From positions 120,984 to 184,983 of the forward strand of contig PLLA01000121.1 in the NCBI GenBank assembly GCA_003140835.1: a DNA stretch of 64,000 bases, read 5' to 3'. The notes beneath the pieces were generated by a model that saw only the letters and a list, made by a program, of their open reading frames with translations, did not search any database and was not told where the DNA came from. Positions 25,860 to 35,118 of this stretch are shown piece by piece. The stretch's first letter is position 1. Every line of letters starts with the position of its first letter. A program made the translations under genes and the position numbers. This DNA is from Candidatus Tumulicola scandinaviensis (GTDB taxonomy: Bacteria; Vulcanimicrobiota; Vulcanimicrobiia; Vulcanimicrobiales; Vulcanimicrobiaceae).

Positions 25860-27269
25860 TCACGGTTCGGGCAAATTCACCCGCAACCGCGAATTCCGAA
25901 AACCGTAGAGCGCGTATACGAGGATCCCAACGACGAACCATATGCCGTAGCGGATCCAGGTGGCGAGTTGCAGGCCGGTGATGAGATACAGGCACACGCC
26001 GGCGCCGGCGATCGAAAAGAAGGGCAGCAAGGGCGCGCGGAACGGGCGGTTGGCCGTCGGGTTGACGATTCGCAGCACCAGGACGCCGGCGCAGACGATC
26101 GCAAAAGCGGCCAGGGTTCCGACATTCACCAGCGTTAGCAAGTCGGTGAGCGGAAAAACTGCCGCGAAGATCGCGACGATGATGCCCGTGATTGCAGTCA
26201 TTCGCGCCGGCGTGCGAAAAACGTGGTGGATGCGCGCGACGCCCGGGGGCAGCATCCGATCGCGCGCCATGACGTAGAAGATCCGCACCTGTCCGAGCAA
26301 CGACGTCAGCATCACGGTCGTATTTCCGGCAATGCCGCCGATGGCGACGATCCAATAGAAGGCGTGGTTCTTGGTCACCGCGCCGAGCGCGTCGAGCATG
26401 GCGGCGCCGTCTGAGAGGCGGTCGTAGCGCAGCACACCCACCGTGCAAAGCGTAAGTACGACGTAGAGGATGCCGCCGATCGCCAAAGCGAGAATGATAC
26501 CGATAGGAACGTCGCGCTCCGGCCGCTTCGCTTCTTCCGAAGCGACGGTCACCGTATCGAAGCCGATGTACGCGAAAAACACCAGCGCGGTGCTCGCCAG
26601 AATTCCGTGATATCCAAACGGCGCGAAGGGATGCAGATTCGCCGGAACGATGGCGTGAGCGACGACCGCGACGAAAACGATCATCGACACGATCTGCACC
26701 AGAACCAGAATGCCGTTGACGCTCGCCGACTCGCGGATGCCGACGGCGACTAAAGCGGCGATCGCCAGCGTCATAAAGGCGGCGAACACGTCGATTTGCG
26801 GGTGGGCACCGGTGAGATTGGCGGTTTGCGCCCAAACCGGAAACGTGACTCCAACGTTGGCCAGCATGTGCTGAAAGTAGTCGGAGAGCGACGATGCCGT
26901 GGGCGCCAGCGACAGGCCGTATTCTAAGATCAAGTCCCAACCGATAATCCAGGCCACCAGTTCGCCCAAGGTCGCGTAAGCGTAGGTGTACGCGCTTCCC
27001 GCCACCGGAACCATCGACGCAAACTCGGCGTAACAGAGCGCCACGCAAACGCTGACGAGCCCGGAAAGGACGTATGCCAAAATTACGCCGGGACCGGCGG
27101 CGTGCGCGCCCGCGCCGATCGTCGGGAAGATACCGCCCAGCATCGTCCCCAGCCCGATCGCCGTGAGTGCCGGCCACCCCAGCACGCGGCGCAACGCCGG
27201 CCCTTGATGTTCGGATGACGTCCAGCCTAACGGCTGCCGCGCAAATAGTTGCTTGAAGGAAGCCTTCAT
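25860..27269 (-). CDS. APC-superfamily amino-acid permease
   Basis: The 469-residue protein has 12 predicted helices. GLGTMLGGIFPTIGAGAHAAGPGVILAYVLSG is the substrate-binding TM1 region of the CAT/YfnA group, FASMVPVAGSAYTYAYATLGEL follows, and FFAYIGFDTVTVASEEAKRPERDVP is the conserved TM6-loop. It is likely to import cationic or other amino acids with protons; the substrate is not readable. The start ATG 27269 lies within a small hairpin (27262-27281), with GGGAGG 12 nt upstream. It lies 16 bp after the lipoprotein gene. A second, more diverged paralogue is at 59981. Confidence 0.9.
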   Translation of the reverse strand: MKASFKQLFARQPLGWTSSEHQGPALRRVLGWPALTAIGLGTMLGGIFPTIGAGAHAAGPGVILAYVLSGLVSVCVALCYAEFASMVPVAGSAYTYAYATLGELVAWIIGWDLILEYGLSLAPTASSLSDYFQHMLANVGVTFPVWAQTANLTGAHPQIDVFAAFMTLAIAALVAVGIRESASVNGILVLVQIVSMIVFVAVVAHAIVPANLHPFAPFGYHGILASTALVFFAYIGFDTVTVASEEAKRPERDVPIGIILALAIGGILYVVLTLCTVGVLRYDRLSDGAAMLDALGAVTKNHAFYWIVAIGGIAGNTTVMLTSLLGQVRIFYVMARDRMLPPGVARIHHVFRTPARMTAITGIIVAIFAAVFPLTDLLTLVNVGTLAAFAIVCAGVLVLRIVNPTANRPFRAPLLPFFSIAGAGVCLYLITGLQLATWIRYGIWFVVGILVYALYGFRNSRLRVNLPEP

Positions 27270-27281
27270 CTATCTGAAGGC
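27262..27281 (-). promoter_or_regulatory. Hairpin covering the start codon of the amino-acid permease
   Basis: GCCTTCA (27262-27268), loop TCTATC and TGAAGGC (27275-27281) form a perfect 7-bp stem. The permease start codon (27267-27269) is at its edge, and the ribosome site GGGAGG lies just outside. Pairing would hide the start codon. Confidence 0.45.
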
Positions 27282-27285
27282 CTCC

Positions 27286-27762
27286 CTAGATTTTCGAGCA
27301 GAGTTCCCGTAAGGCGGCGGCCGCATCGCCGTTGGGCGACCCGCCGACCGGATAGATGTACATCGCCAGGTACGTGCTGCCGGCCGCATTCGTCATCACC
27401 ATTTCGATGTTGCTGTTGCCGCCTTGCGACGACGTGCCTTGAGCTTGGAAAAACTCGGCCGGCTGGCTTCCGCAAATGGTGATCGGCTTTTGCGTCTCGA
27501 CTTTCGCGTCTTTCAAGTTGGCGCTGTTGAAGACGTCGTGCGCCTGCAACGGCTTGGGCGACTTGAAGAGCATCAGCACTTCTTTGTTGCCGTTCGGCGC
27601 CTTCCAGAACTGCATGAAGCCCATGATGCCGGGCGAACTCGGCCAGCCTGCCGGTGCTTTGAACGTGAGATTGTCGGCCGGGCTGCTCGTGAAGCCGCAT
27701 CCGCCGGCGGTCAAAATCGACAATAGCAGCACGCAGGCCGCCGAAAAGCGCGAACGCGTCAT
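27286..27762 (-). CDS. Lipoprotein of unknown function, 158 aa
   Basis: The product starts MTRSRFSAACVLLLSILTAGGCGF with a lipobox (AGGC). The mature part contains AGWPSSPGIMGFMQFWKAP and TICGSQPAEFFQAQGTSSQGG, a pattern seen in small secreted proteins that resemble the PsbP/MOG1 type or DUF1795, but I cannot assign it. Two Cys remain in the mature domain. The ATG overlaps the transglycosylase stop by 4 bp (ATGA), so it is co-translated with it and followed by the permease gene. It is probably membrane-anchored on the outside. Confidence 0.72.
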   Translation of the reverse strand: MTRSRFSAACVLLLSILTAGGCGFTSSPADNLTFKAPAGWPSSPGIMGFMQFWKAPNGNKEVLMLFKSPKPLQAHDVFNSANLKDAKVETQKPITICGSQPAEFFQAQGTSSQGGNSNIEMVMTNAAGSTYLAMYIYPVGGSPNGDAAAALRELCSKI

Positions 27763-28484
27763 CGTAAAACCCTCTCTGTGCGCCTCGAATCGCCCTTAAG
27801 CTTCCACTCGCCTGCCGGAGCGGCCTCGTACGAAACGATGCGAGCCCATCGATCGAAGACCAACGCGACGTATTCGCGCGTTTCGGGGTACGGCGGCACG
27901 CCGCGATAGCGGCTCACCGCAACCGGACCGGCGTTATAGGCCGCAAGCGCGGTCGCAAACGGATCGCCATACGACGCCCGATAGGTGGCGACGTAGGCGC
28001 CCAGCAGTTCCGCGGCACCGCCGATCGCTTCGAGCGGGTCGTGCGGATCGATGCCGATGCCGGCCGCGGTTTCCGGCATGAACTGCGCGATACCGACTGC
28101 ACCCGCCGACGACAACGCGTTCACGTCGTAGGCCGATTCTTGTAAGAGCGTTGCAGCAAGAAACTCGGGCGGTAGATCGCGTTCGCGCGCCGAGCGCGCG
28201 GTTTCGATCGCAAGCAGAAGCGCCCAGATTTGTGCGATGCGCGGATTGGTGTGCAGGACGGCGCGCGCGATCGCCAGTTCGGGTTGCGCTACCGGTCCGC
28301 CGTCGCGGAGCAGCACCGCACCGGAAAGCGCGTCGACGTCCGGCGGCGACGGCCAACTTAACACCATGTTAAGAGCTCGCGTAAGATGGGGAAGCTCCAC
28401 GACGTGCGCGTGCGAACGCACCGACCTTGCCGTCGTGCAACCGCAAAGCAGCAGGGATACTATAAGAACTAGGAGGCCCTTCAC
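27759..28484 (-). CDS. Lytic transglycosylase (SLT domain) lipoprotein
   Basis: The 241-residue product begins VKGLLVLIVSLLLCGCTTARS, a lipoprotein-like signal. LLQESAYDVNALSSAGAVGIAQFMP contains the catalytic Glu of the Slt/MltC fold (motif ES), followed by ALAAYNAGP. Such enzymes cleave peptidoglycan between MurNAc and GlcNAc in the periplasm. I choose GTG 28484, which sets the signal peptide at the N-terminus; longer frames from 28535 or 28553 would overlap the divergent hydroxylase gene. It is coupled to the following lipoprotein gene by ATGA. Confidence 0.86.
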   Translation of the reverse strand: MKGLLVLIVSLLLCGCTTARSVRSHAHVVELPHLTRALNMVLSWPSPPDVDALSGAVLLRDGGPVAQPELAIARAVLHTNPRIAQIWALLLAIETARSARERDLPPEFLAATLLQESAYDVNALSSAGAVGIAQFMPETAAGIGIDPHDPLEAIGGAAELLGAYVATYRASYGDPFATALAAYNAGPVAVSRYRGVPPYPETREYVALVFDRWARIVSYEAAPAGEWKLKGDSRRTERVLR

Positions 28485-28527
28485 AAACGACGTTCGCGTG
28501 TTACCGTAGTGCCGAGAGGAGTTCCCG

Positions 28528-29058
28528 ATGTTCATAGCTGCGGCGGCCGTCATTACCCTGGTTGCCGGCGACTTCGCCTCGACGTTTTTTTACCACGTGC
28601 CTCAGCACGTATGGTTTACGTTACACCTGCGCACGCACCACGACCGTCGTCGCTCGTACTGGGATCACGCCGTGCTCACGTCCGATCCGTCGGTGCTGCT
28701 CGACGGCATCTTGGGCGCGCTGCCGTACGTCCTGGTCGCCGCGCTGGTTTGGCGACTGTCTTGGGAGGGGACGCTCCTGGGGCTAGCGATCGGCCAGGTC
28801 CACGTCTGGTGGCGCCATACCACCGAACTCGGCTGGAAGAGCCCGGCGTGGGTTCGAGCCGCCTTGCGGCCGCTGTGGGTGGTGCTTCCCGAGGACCACG
28901 ACGGCCACCACCGAAACCCCGATATCGAGTTTGGCGACATTTTTCGCTTCTACGACGCCCCGGCTCGGGCGCTGCTCGCCATTCTCGCTCCGACGAGCCG
29001 GCGGACGCGTAACGCGGCCGGGCGCGGTCGTCCAGGGAGGACGCCGGCTCGAGCCTGA
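28528..29058 (+). CDS. Fatty acid hydroxylase / sterol desaturase superfamily membrane protein
   Basis: The 176-residue protein has several helices and the histidine clusters of membrane di-iron hydroxylases: FYHVPQHVWFTLHLRTHHD, HVWWRHTTELG and DHDGHHRNPDIEFGDIF. It probably introduces a hydroxyl group or double bond into a lipid or carotenoid-like substrate. The C-terminus is Arg-rich and lacks similarity. GAGAGGAG stands upstream of the ATG at 28528, 43 bp from the divergent transglycosylase start. The glycosyltransferase gene follows after 11 bp, so both may modify the same membrane lipid. Confidence 0.85.
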   Translation: MFIAAAAVITLVAGDFASTFFYHVPQHVWFTLHLRTHHDRRRSYWDHAVLTSDPSVLLDGILGALPYVLVAALVWRLSWEGTLLGLAIGQVHVWWRHTTELGWKSPAWVRAALRPLWVVLPEDHDGHHRNPDIEFGDIFRFYDAPARALLAILAPTSRRTRNAAGRGRPGRTPARA

Positions 29059-29069
29059 CGGGAGAGCGA

Positions 29070-30266
29070 ATGACGAAGCGGGCGATGTTCTTGATCTCGG
29101 ATACGGGCGGCGGTCATCGCAGCGCCGCCAACGCCATTACGGCGGCCCTGGACGAGATCCAGACCCCCAACGCGTTCGAACACCGCATCGAAGACGTCGC
29201 CGCCCACTGTTCGTTCCCCCTCACCCAGCTCGGTCTCGGCTACAGCATGGCCTTGCGTTATGCGCCGCCGGTCTACGGTGCGCTCTACTACGCGACCAAT
29301 GGACGCCGGCGCTACAAGGCGCTCATTCGCTTTTGCGAACCCCTCTATCGCGAGCGTCTGCGCGATCTCTTCATCAGCTATCAGCCCGACGTCATCATCT
29401 CGGTGCACCCGCTGCTCAATCACGCCGCGCTGCGCGCTCGCGCCGACGCTCACATGCAGCACGTCCCGATCGTCACGGTCATCACCGACCTGGGAAAAGT
29501 TCACGAGTCGTGGCTGGTTGCCGACGCCGACGCGGTCGTCGTGCCGGCGCGCGAGGTATACCAACGTGCGCTTTCGCGGGGCGTCTCGCCGGCCCGGCTG
29601 CGGCTGCTCGGGCATCCAATTCACCCAAAGTTCGACGACGTCACCGGTACCGCCGCCGAGTTGCGCACGCAGCTCGGCCTTCCGATCGACGGACTCATGG
29701 TAATGCTGATGGCCGGGGGCGAAGGCGGCGGGAAGCTGCTGTCCACCGCCTTGGCGCTGGCCCGCGCTCACTTGCCAATCCAACTCGTCGTCGTATGCGG
29801 CCGCAACGAGCATCTGCAACAGAAGCTCGCCGAGATGTCCAAAGGATTACCAACGCCGATGCACGTCCTCGGTTTTACCGATAAAATTCCGGAGTATTTC
29901 CGCGCCGTCGACCTGCTGGTCACCAAAGCCGGCCCCGGGACCCTCGCCGAAGCCAACGCCGCCCAGCTTCCGGTGATCGTCTACGACTACGTTCCCGGAC
30001 AAGAGCGCGGCAACGTCGACTTCGTGCGACACAACGGCCTCGGCGAAGTGGCCATCGGCAGCGCTTCCCAAGTCGTCGAAGCGGTTCGTTCGATGATTCG
30101 CACGCCGGAAAGGCTCGCCGCCATCCGCCACAACCAAGAAATCGTCGCTCCGCGTAGCAGCTCGCGCCGAATCGCCGCACTCATCTCCGCAATCGTCGAG
30201 ACCGGGACCATTCCAGCCCAAGAACCGCTCCCGCCCGAACCCCTCCGCCAAGCCGCCGGCGTATAG
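29070..30266 (+). CDS. MGDG-synthase-like glycosyltransferase (GT28 family)
   Basis: The 398-residue protein opens with FLISDTGGGHRSAANAITAAL, the MGDG_synth motif, and has a C-terminal GT-B donor domain with VLGFTDKIPEYFRAVDLLVTKAGPGTLAEANA, matching UgtP/MurG-type nucleotide-sugar binding (TK-x-GP-x-T-xxEA). The likely acceptor is diacylglycerol, giving a glycolipid at the cytoplasmic membrane, but sugar and acceptor cannot be read. It follows the fatty-acid-hydroxylase-like gene by 11 bp, supporting a lipid role. The Pro-rich tail lacks a domain. Confidence 0.87.
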   Translation: MTKRAMFLISDTGGGHRSAANAITAALDEIQTPNAFEHRIEDVAAHCSFPLTQLGLGYSMALRYAPPVYGALYYATNGRRRYKALIRFCEPLYRERLRDLFISYQPDVIISVHPLLNHAALRARADAHMQHVPIVTVITDLGKVHESWLVADADAVVVPAREVYQRALSRGVSPARLRLLGHPIHPKFDDVTGTAAELRTQLGLPIDGLMVMLMAGGEGGGKLLSTALALARAHLPIQLVVVCGRNEHLQQKLAEMSKGLPTPMHVLGFTDKIPEYFRAVDLLVTKAGPGTLAEANAAQLPVIVYDYVPGQERGNVDFVRHNGLGEVAIGSASQVVEAVRSMIRTPERLAAIRHNQEIVAPRSSSRRIAALISAIVETGTIPAQEPLPPEPLRQAAGV

Positions 30267-30309
30267 CGTCGGAGCCTGAGCAACCAGCGCTCGGGCTATC
30301 TCCTAGTGA

Positions 30310-31761
30310 TCAGGGAGCCGGTTCCGCGATAGTGCCGTTCCAGACGGTCGCATTCGGGAGCGTCTCGGGCGGACGGAGCGATTGTGCGAAGTCGAGGTCG
30401 GAGCGCAGGTCGCCGAGTTGCGAAGCGTTCTCGCGAACGTCGGGGCGCCGATCCGGACGGCCGTCGGTCTTCGGATCGATGCGTTCGCCACCGAGGAAGT
30501 CGTCCTCGATGAATTTCACGTACGCGTCGTGGCTGAGCACCTGATGGTCGATGAACCCGCGGCGAGCGTAAGGACTGATGACCAGACCCGGCACGCGGAT
30601 CCCGTATCCGTTCCCGTCGACTTTCGGCGGCGGAACGTGATCGTAGAATCCACCCCAATCGTCCCACGAGAGAAAGATCACCGTGCTGTCCCAATCCGGG
30701 CTCCGCATGACCGCGTTGATGAGCCCGGTGACGTAGGATTGCCCGGCGCTCACGAGCGAGGCGGGATGTTCGCTATACTTGCCGGCCGGGCAAATCCAGA
30801 CCACGTTCGGCAGCGTTCCGTTCTTCGCCGCAACGTAGAACTGGCGAAGGTCCTGGATGTTGCCGAGTTCGCCGTCCTGCTTCACGGTATCGAATGAAGG
30901 CAGCACGTTCCAAATTCCGGGCGTCTTGAAGCTTTGCGTGCGCCCCTTGCAGAGTTCCAAATCGTTGGCGCAGTCGGGTTCGGTTCCCGACATCACGTAG
31001 TACGCCCAGCTGACGCGTTTGCGGTGAAGCAGATACGTCAGATCGGTCCACGCGTAGTCGGGCCTTCCCGGGCCGTGCAGTTGGGTCGCTCGCGGACGAA
31101 AGTCGGGCGGATAGTCCGGATCCTCGGGTTCGTTGGTGCAACTCGACGCTACGTGAAGCTGCGCGCACCGAGCCGACCATTCCGACACCATGAAGAGATG
31201 CTGCGGCAAACTCCACGACGCGATGTTTTCAAACATGTGATCTTGCAAGACGAAGTCGTGCGCGTATTTCCAGTAGTTCGCCAACTCACGTCCGTCGTGA
31301 TATCCGAGCACGTCACGAACCCGCGCTCGGCCCGCGCAATTTGGATCGTCGAACGCCGTGCACTTCGCGGAGCCTTTGTGGATGGAGGTGAGAAAGCCGT
31401 CCATGCGTCCACCATTGACGTCGGCTTCCGATGCGTGGACGTTGTGCGGACCGCCTCGATTCCTATCGTTCGGATCGTAATACGGCTTTACGCAATCGTT
31501 GCTATCCGGAGACGGGACGCATACGGTCGGAACGCCGTCTTTCATCGGGATCCCGTCGGCACCGGGGTAGGTTCCAAAATAATGGTCGAACGACCGGTTC
31601 TCTTGCATGATGATGATGACGTGTTTGATCTTGTGAATGTCGCCCGGTGCGGCGTTCGATCTCGACGTGGTCGAACCCACGGCCACCCACGCGGCCACCG
31701 CCGCGGCGACCAGCGCCACCGAAACCGCCAGCGCACTGCGTTTATACATCGTTTCGTTCAT
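30310..31761 (-). CDS. Secreted phosphoesterase, phospholipase C / acid phosphatase AcpA type
   Basis: The 483-residue protein has an N-terminal hydrophobic signal segment ([18 protein letters not shown]) and then [24 protein letters not shown], the hallmark of the phosphoesterase family (PF04185). [24 protein letters not shown] and [14 protein letters not shown] complete it. Relatives are secreted phospholipases C or acid phosphatases, with metal ions at the conserved Asn/Asp. The start could be ATG 31761 or 31749. It overlaps the SDR gene stop (31742) by 20 bp, so it is in that operon. Substrate is unknown. Confidence 0.9.
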   Translation of the reverse strand: MNETMYKRSALAVSVALVAAAVAAWVAVGSTTSRSNAAPGDIHKIKHVIIIMQENRSFDHYFGTYPGADGIPMKDGVPTVCVPSPDSNDCVKPYYDPNDRNRGGPHNVHASEADVNGGRMDGFLTSIHKGSAKCTAFDDPNCAGRARVRDVLGYHDGRELANYWKYAHDFVLQDHMFENIASWSLPQHLFMVSEWSARCAQLHVASSCTNEPEDPDYPPDFRPRATQLHGPGRPDYAWTDLTYLLHRKRVSWAYYVMSGTEPDCANDLELCKGRTQSFKTPGIWNVLPSFDTVKQDGELGNIQDLRQFYVAAKNGTLPNVVWICPAGKYSEHPASLVSAGQSYVTGLINAVMRSPDWDSTVIFLSWDDWGGFYDHVPPPKVDGNGYGIRVPGLVISPYARRGFIDHQVLSHDAYVKFIEDDFLGGERIDPKTDGRPDRRPDVRENASQLGDLRSDLDFAQSLRPPETLPNATVWNGTIAEPAP

Positions 31762-32530
31762 CCTCCACGGCCTTACGCGAAATCCAAAGCAAGAGTCGAC
31801 GGGGTAGCAACCGAGCCGAAATCTCGACCAGCCGGTTCGACGGCGGCCACGGCACTACGACGTCTTTACCCCGCAGCATACCGCGGTACCCGGCCCGCGC
31901 CATGTCTGCCGCATTAGAAACCGGCAGCTTGAAGAGCAAGCTACCTGTGGCGCCCGCGCGCTCGGCGAAGCCGGTCGCGGTCGCTCCCGAGCAGACGCAG
32001 GTGACGGTAACGCCGGTTCCGCGCAGCTCTTCGGCCAGTGCCTGCGAGAACGAAAGCACGTATGCCTTGCAGGCGTAGTAGACCGCCATGAACGGTCCCG
32101 GAAGGAAGCCGGCGGTCGATGCGATGTTGAGAATCTTTCCGCTACCGCGGGCGATCATGGCGGGAAGATACGCGCGCGTCAGGCGCGTCAGGGTCAGAAC
32201 GTCGAGCACGATCTCCTGGGTCAGCCGGCCCTCGCCGATGCGGTCGAAGCGCCCGTTGGATGCAAAGCCCGCATTGTTGATCAGTACGTCGCACTGTGGT
32301 ATTTGCACGACGACCGCGTCGGCGGCATCCGGGAGCGACAAGTCTTGCGCGACCGTGACCACGTCGACGCCGTATTTCGCGCGCATCGCCGTTCCAACGG
32401 CGGCGAGTTTATCCGCCGACCGAGCGACGAGCGCGAGATCGTAGCCGTCGCCGCCGAGCAACTTTGCATACTCCGCACCCATGCCGCCGGAAGCGCCGGT
32501 GATTAACGCAAGCTTACGCGCCGGCGGCAT
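31742..32530 (-). CDS. Short-chain dehydrogenase/reductase (SDR)
   Basis: The 262-residue protein has the classical SDR Rossmann motif [17 protein letters not shown], the NNAG motif ([11 protein letters not shown]), [10 protein letters not shown] with the catalytic Ser and [19 protein letters not shown] with the Tyr-x3-Lys. It is NAD(P)-dependent, cytoplasmic or membrane associated; the C-terminal [21 protein letters not shown] is amphipathic, as in DltE-like SDRs that act on lipids. The start overlaps the end of the ROK kinase gene (stop 32514). Substrate unknown. Confidence 0.9.
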   Translation of the reverse strand: MPPARKLALITGASGGMGAEYAKLLGGDGYDLALVARSADKLAAVGTAMRAKYGVDVVTVAQDLSLPDAADAVVVQIPQCDVLINNAGFASNGRFDRIGEGRLTQEIVLDVLTLTRLTRAYLPAMIARGSGKILNIASTAGFLPGPFMAVYYACKAYVLSFSQALAEELRGTGVTVTCVCSGATATGFAERAGATGSLLFKLPVSNAADMARAGYRGMLRGKDVVVPWPPSNRLVEISARLLPRRLLLWISRKAVEDERNDV

Positions 32531-33479
32531 CGCCGGCCGTCAGACCGCCGCGAAATACCATGGCGGCCGCACCGACCTGTCCGGCGTTGTTGCCGAGCCG
32601 CGCAATCGTGATCTCGGTGGTGCCTTTCGGAACCATCGTCGTTAACGCGTCTACCGGGCCTCGGACGGCGTCGAGCATGAAATCGGCGGCCGTCGAAACA
32701 CCGCCGCCGAGCGCGATCTTTTCCGGATTGACGAACGCGATGACGTTCGCCAGTCCGATTGCAAGATCGGCAATGAAATTGTTCCACGCGGCGCTCGCAT
32801 GTTTGTCGCCGGCTTGCGCGGCCTTGCGAATTTTCTTGGAGCTGAGCTTGTCGCGTGCGACCTCGAGCAGGGTGCTCCGCGGAAAGGACGGCGCGACCGC
32901 AAATGCGTGACGGATCAGTCCGGTCCCCGACGCCTGCGCTTCGAAACACCCAATTTTTCCGCAACCGCAAACGAACCCGTCGCTGGGGCGGATCTGATGG
33001 TGCCCGATTTCCCCGGCGCCCCAGCGATTGCCGAGTAACAATCTTCCGCCCGCAACGATACCGCCGCCGATCCCCGTCCCCAGCGTCAGCAGAACGAAAT
33101 CTTCCGTCCCTTCACCGGTCCCGAACGCATGCTCGCCGAGCGTGGCGCAGCGCGCATCGTTTCCGACGAAGACCGGCACGCTGAACTTCTTGCGGAGCGC
33201 CTCCCCCAGCGGGGCGCGCGTCCAGCCGAAGTTCGGGCTGTACAGCACGGCGCCCGTGGCGGCGTCGATGTTACCGGGCGAGCCGATGCCGATGCCGGCG
33301 ACGCCGCTTCCGGCATCTTTCATGGCCGCCGAAATCTGCGATGCCACCGCGGCGACGACCGCCTCGAACTGCAAGTCTTCGAGGTCCTGCTCGTGCTGGG
33401 AATGTATCGTCCCGTCGTCCGTTACGACCGCGGCGGTCACGTGCGATCCGCCGAGGTCCACGCCAATAGCCGTACGCAT
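32514..33479 (-). CDS. ROK-family sugar kinase (glucokinase-like)
   Basis: The 321-residue protein carries the ATP loop AIGVDLGGSHVTAAVV, VGNDARCATLGEHAFGTGEG, LTLGTGIGGGIVAGG and the zinc site CGCGKIGCFEAQASG; E-I-G-H-H is the substrate-binding ROK signature. ROK kinases phosphorylate glucose, mannose, fructose or N-acetyl sugars in the cytoplasm. No HTH is present, so it is not a repressor. ATG 33479 faces the YkgJ gene 61 bp away, and the SDR and phosphoesterase genes follow. Substrate is not resolved. Confidence 0.92.
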   Translation of the reverse strand: MRTAIGVDLGGSHVTAAVVTDDGTIHSQHEQDLEDLQFEAVVAAVASQISAAMKDAGSGVAGIGIGSPGNIDAATGAVLYSPNFGWTRAPLGEALRKKFSVPVFVGNDARCATLGEHAFGTGEGTEDFVLLTLGTGIGGGIVAGGRLLLGNRWGAGEIGHHQIRPSDGFVCGCGKIGCFEAQASGTGLIRHAFAVAPSFPRSTLLEVARDKLSSKKIRKAAQAGDKHASAAWNNFIADLAIGLANVIAFVNPEKIALGGGVSTAADFMLDAVRGPVDALTTMVPKGTTEITIARLGNNAGQVGAAAMVFRGGLTAGDAAGA

Positions 33480-33540
33480 GGCCGCTTATGTTTGGCGTGG
33501 CTACAGGCCGCACCCGCACGCCGGAGGAATCGAAGGGCGC

Positions 33541-34221
33541 ATGGAGACCATCGACCTCATTAACCTGCGGAGCTATTCGCGTCGCACCGGGCAGCCCACG
33601 CACCCCGAGTTGCTCGACGCGCGTCCGCTCGAACACGTCAATAAGATCGAAATCGACGAAGAACACATTACCATCGAGTTCGATGAAAAGACGACGCGTT
33701 ATTATAACGCCAACGAAATCACCAAGCGCGAATGGGTGTACAAATACAACGACGACCCGGAATTCGTGAAGGTCGTCGGCAAAGTCATCGACCTCGCGCG
33801 CAAGCATCTCACGGACATGCCCGACAACGTGGCGTGCCCGCCCGGCTGCGCCGAGTGTTGCAGCGGTTACGAACCGTTCGTCAACAAAGGCGACGTCCGC
33901 CGAATTGCCGAGCACCTCGGCCTGAGTTACGACGAGGTCATGCGAGATTACGTCGTGGAACGTCCGTCGGCCGACGGATTTCACGTCGGCTGGCTGCGCA
34001 AGGTCGGCGACGACATCTCCGACCAATGCGTATTCCTCATGGGTTCGCGCAGCGGACGTCACTACTGCGGTATCTACGAGGGACGGCCGAGCGATTGTCG
34101 CGACTTCAGCCCGATCGGCTGCGACGACGTCGACGATACGCTGCCGCGCAAAACCGCGTGGAAAATCGGAGCCGCCTTCGCACCCAAACACCGCGGCAAG
34201 CGTAACGGGAAGCGCCTGTAG
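33541..34221 (+). CDS. YkgJ-family cysteine cluster protein
   Basis: The 226-residue protein contains CPPGCAECCSGYEPFV and, 70 residues later, CGIYEGRPSDCRDFSPIGCDD: the CxxxCxxCC...PxxC arrangement of the YkgJ/CxxCxxCC family, thought to bind zinc or an Fe-S cluster. Unlike minimal YkgJ it has about 100 extra N-terminal residues beginning METIDLINLRSYSRR, partly charged. The frame is open upstream to 33028, but that is the shadow of the ROK gene; ATG 33541 is the first start after it. The Lys/Arg-rich C-terminus may bind nucleic acid. Confidence 0.8.
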   Translation: METIDLINLRSYSRRTGQPTHPELLDARPLEHVNKIEIDEEHITIEFDEKTTRYYNANEITKREWVYKYNDDPEFVKVVGKVIDLARKHLTDMPDNVACPPGCAECCSGYEPFVNKGDVRRIAEHLGLSYDEVMRDYVVERPSADGFHVGWLRKVGDDISDQCVFLMGSRSGRHYCGIYEGRPSDCRDFSPIGCDDVDDTLPRKTAWKIGAAFAPKHRGKRNGKRL

Positions 34222-34227
34222 CGCCTG

Positions 34228-35118
34228 ATGGCTAGCCTGGGAGCGCGTGCGCTACGCCTGGTCCTTCGGGTGACGTCCAAAATTCCGGGCGCGCGCACCA
34301 TTGCGAGCCCGCATTTCGTGCGCAAGTATCGCCGTTTAATCGGCCGGAGCGTATTGTTGTTCGGCCGCCTTCCGCGCGGTCTCATGCGCGCGTCGGTGGA
34401 AGATCGCGCTGCGGGCGTTCGCGGCGAGTGGGTCATCCTCAACGCGGCGCCCAACGCGGAAACCGTCGTCTACTATCTGCACGGTGGCGGATACGTCGCG
34501 GGATCGCCCGCCATGTATCGCTCGCTCACCGGCGCTTTTTGCCGGCGTTGCGTGGCTCGCGTGTTCGCCCTCGACTACCGGCTGGCACCCGAACACCGCT
34601 TCCCGGCGGCCGTGCACGATGCCGTGGCCGGATATCGGTGGCTGTTGGCGGCCGGGAACGAGCCGCGCAACATCGTGATCGCCGGCGACTCGGCGGGCGG
34701 GGGGCTGGCCCTCTCGACGCTGCTGGCCTTACGCGATGAGGGCCTGCCGCTGCCCGCGGGCGCGGTCATGATCGCCCCCTGGGTCGATCTCGCCGCAACG
34801 CTAGTAGTCTCGAATCGGGGCGAGCGGCGCATCGCGCACGCGTACGTCGGCGACCGTCCGCTGGACGATCCGCTGGCTTCCGGCCTCTATGCCGAGCTTC
34901 ACGGATTGCCGCCGCTGATGATTCAGGCGAGTACGATCGAAATGCTTCGCGACGACGCCGTGCGCCTCGACGCTAAAGCCCGCGCGGCCGGCGTCGATTC
35001 AAGCTTGCGTCTGTGGGACGGGGTTCCGCACGTCTGGCATATTTTCTCGAGCCTGCCCGAATCGCGCGAAGCCTTCGGAGAAATCGCGGCATTCGTCGGC
35101 CGGGTGACGCGGCGTTGA
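34228..35118 (+). CDS. Alpha/beta hydrolase, HSL-type esterase
   Basis: The 296-residue protein has the hormone-sensitive-lipase group signature: oxyanion HGGGYVAGSP near residue 84, nucleophile elbow IAGDSAGGGLAL near residue 150, and the acid and His late (GVDSSLRLWDGVPHVWHIFSS). It probably hydrolyses short-chain esters such as acetylated sugars or lipids. It is 6 bp downstream of the YkgJ gene, and its TGA overlaps the TTG of the propeller protein gene, so all three may be co-transcribed. Confidence 0.92.
   Translation: MASLGARALRLVLRVTSKIPGARTIASPHFVRKYRRLIGRSVLLFGRLPRGLMRASVEDRAAGVRGEWVILNAAPNAETVVYYLHGGGYVAGSPAMYRSLTGAFCRRCVARVFALDYRLAPEHRFPAAVHDAVAGYRWLLAAGNEPRNIVIAGDSAGGGLALSTLLALRDEGLPLPAGAVMIAPWVDLAATLVVSNRGERRIAHAYVGDRPLDDPLASGLYAELHGLPPLMIQASTIEMLRDDAVRLDAKARAAGVDSSLRLWDGVPHVWHIFSSLPESREAFGEIAAFVGRVTRR

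Noticed and set aside
25804-27177. A 457-codon minus-strand frame overlapping the amino-acid permease
   Set aside because: It is the +1 shadow of the permease, with Arg-rich and low-complexity translation.
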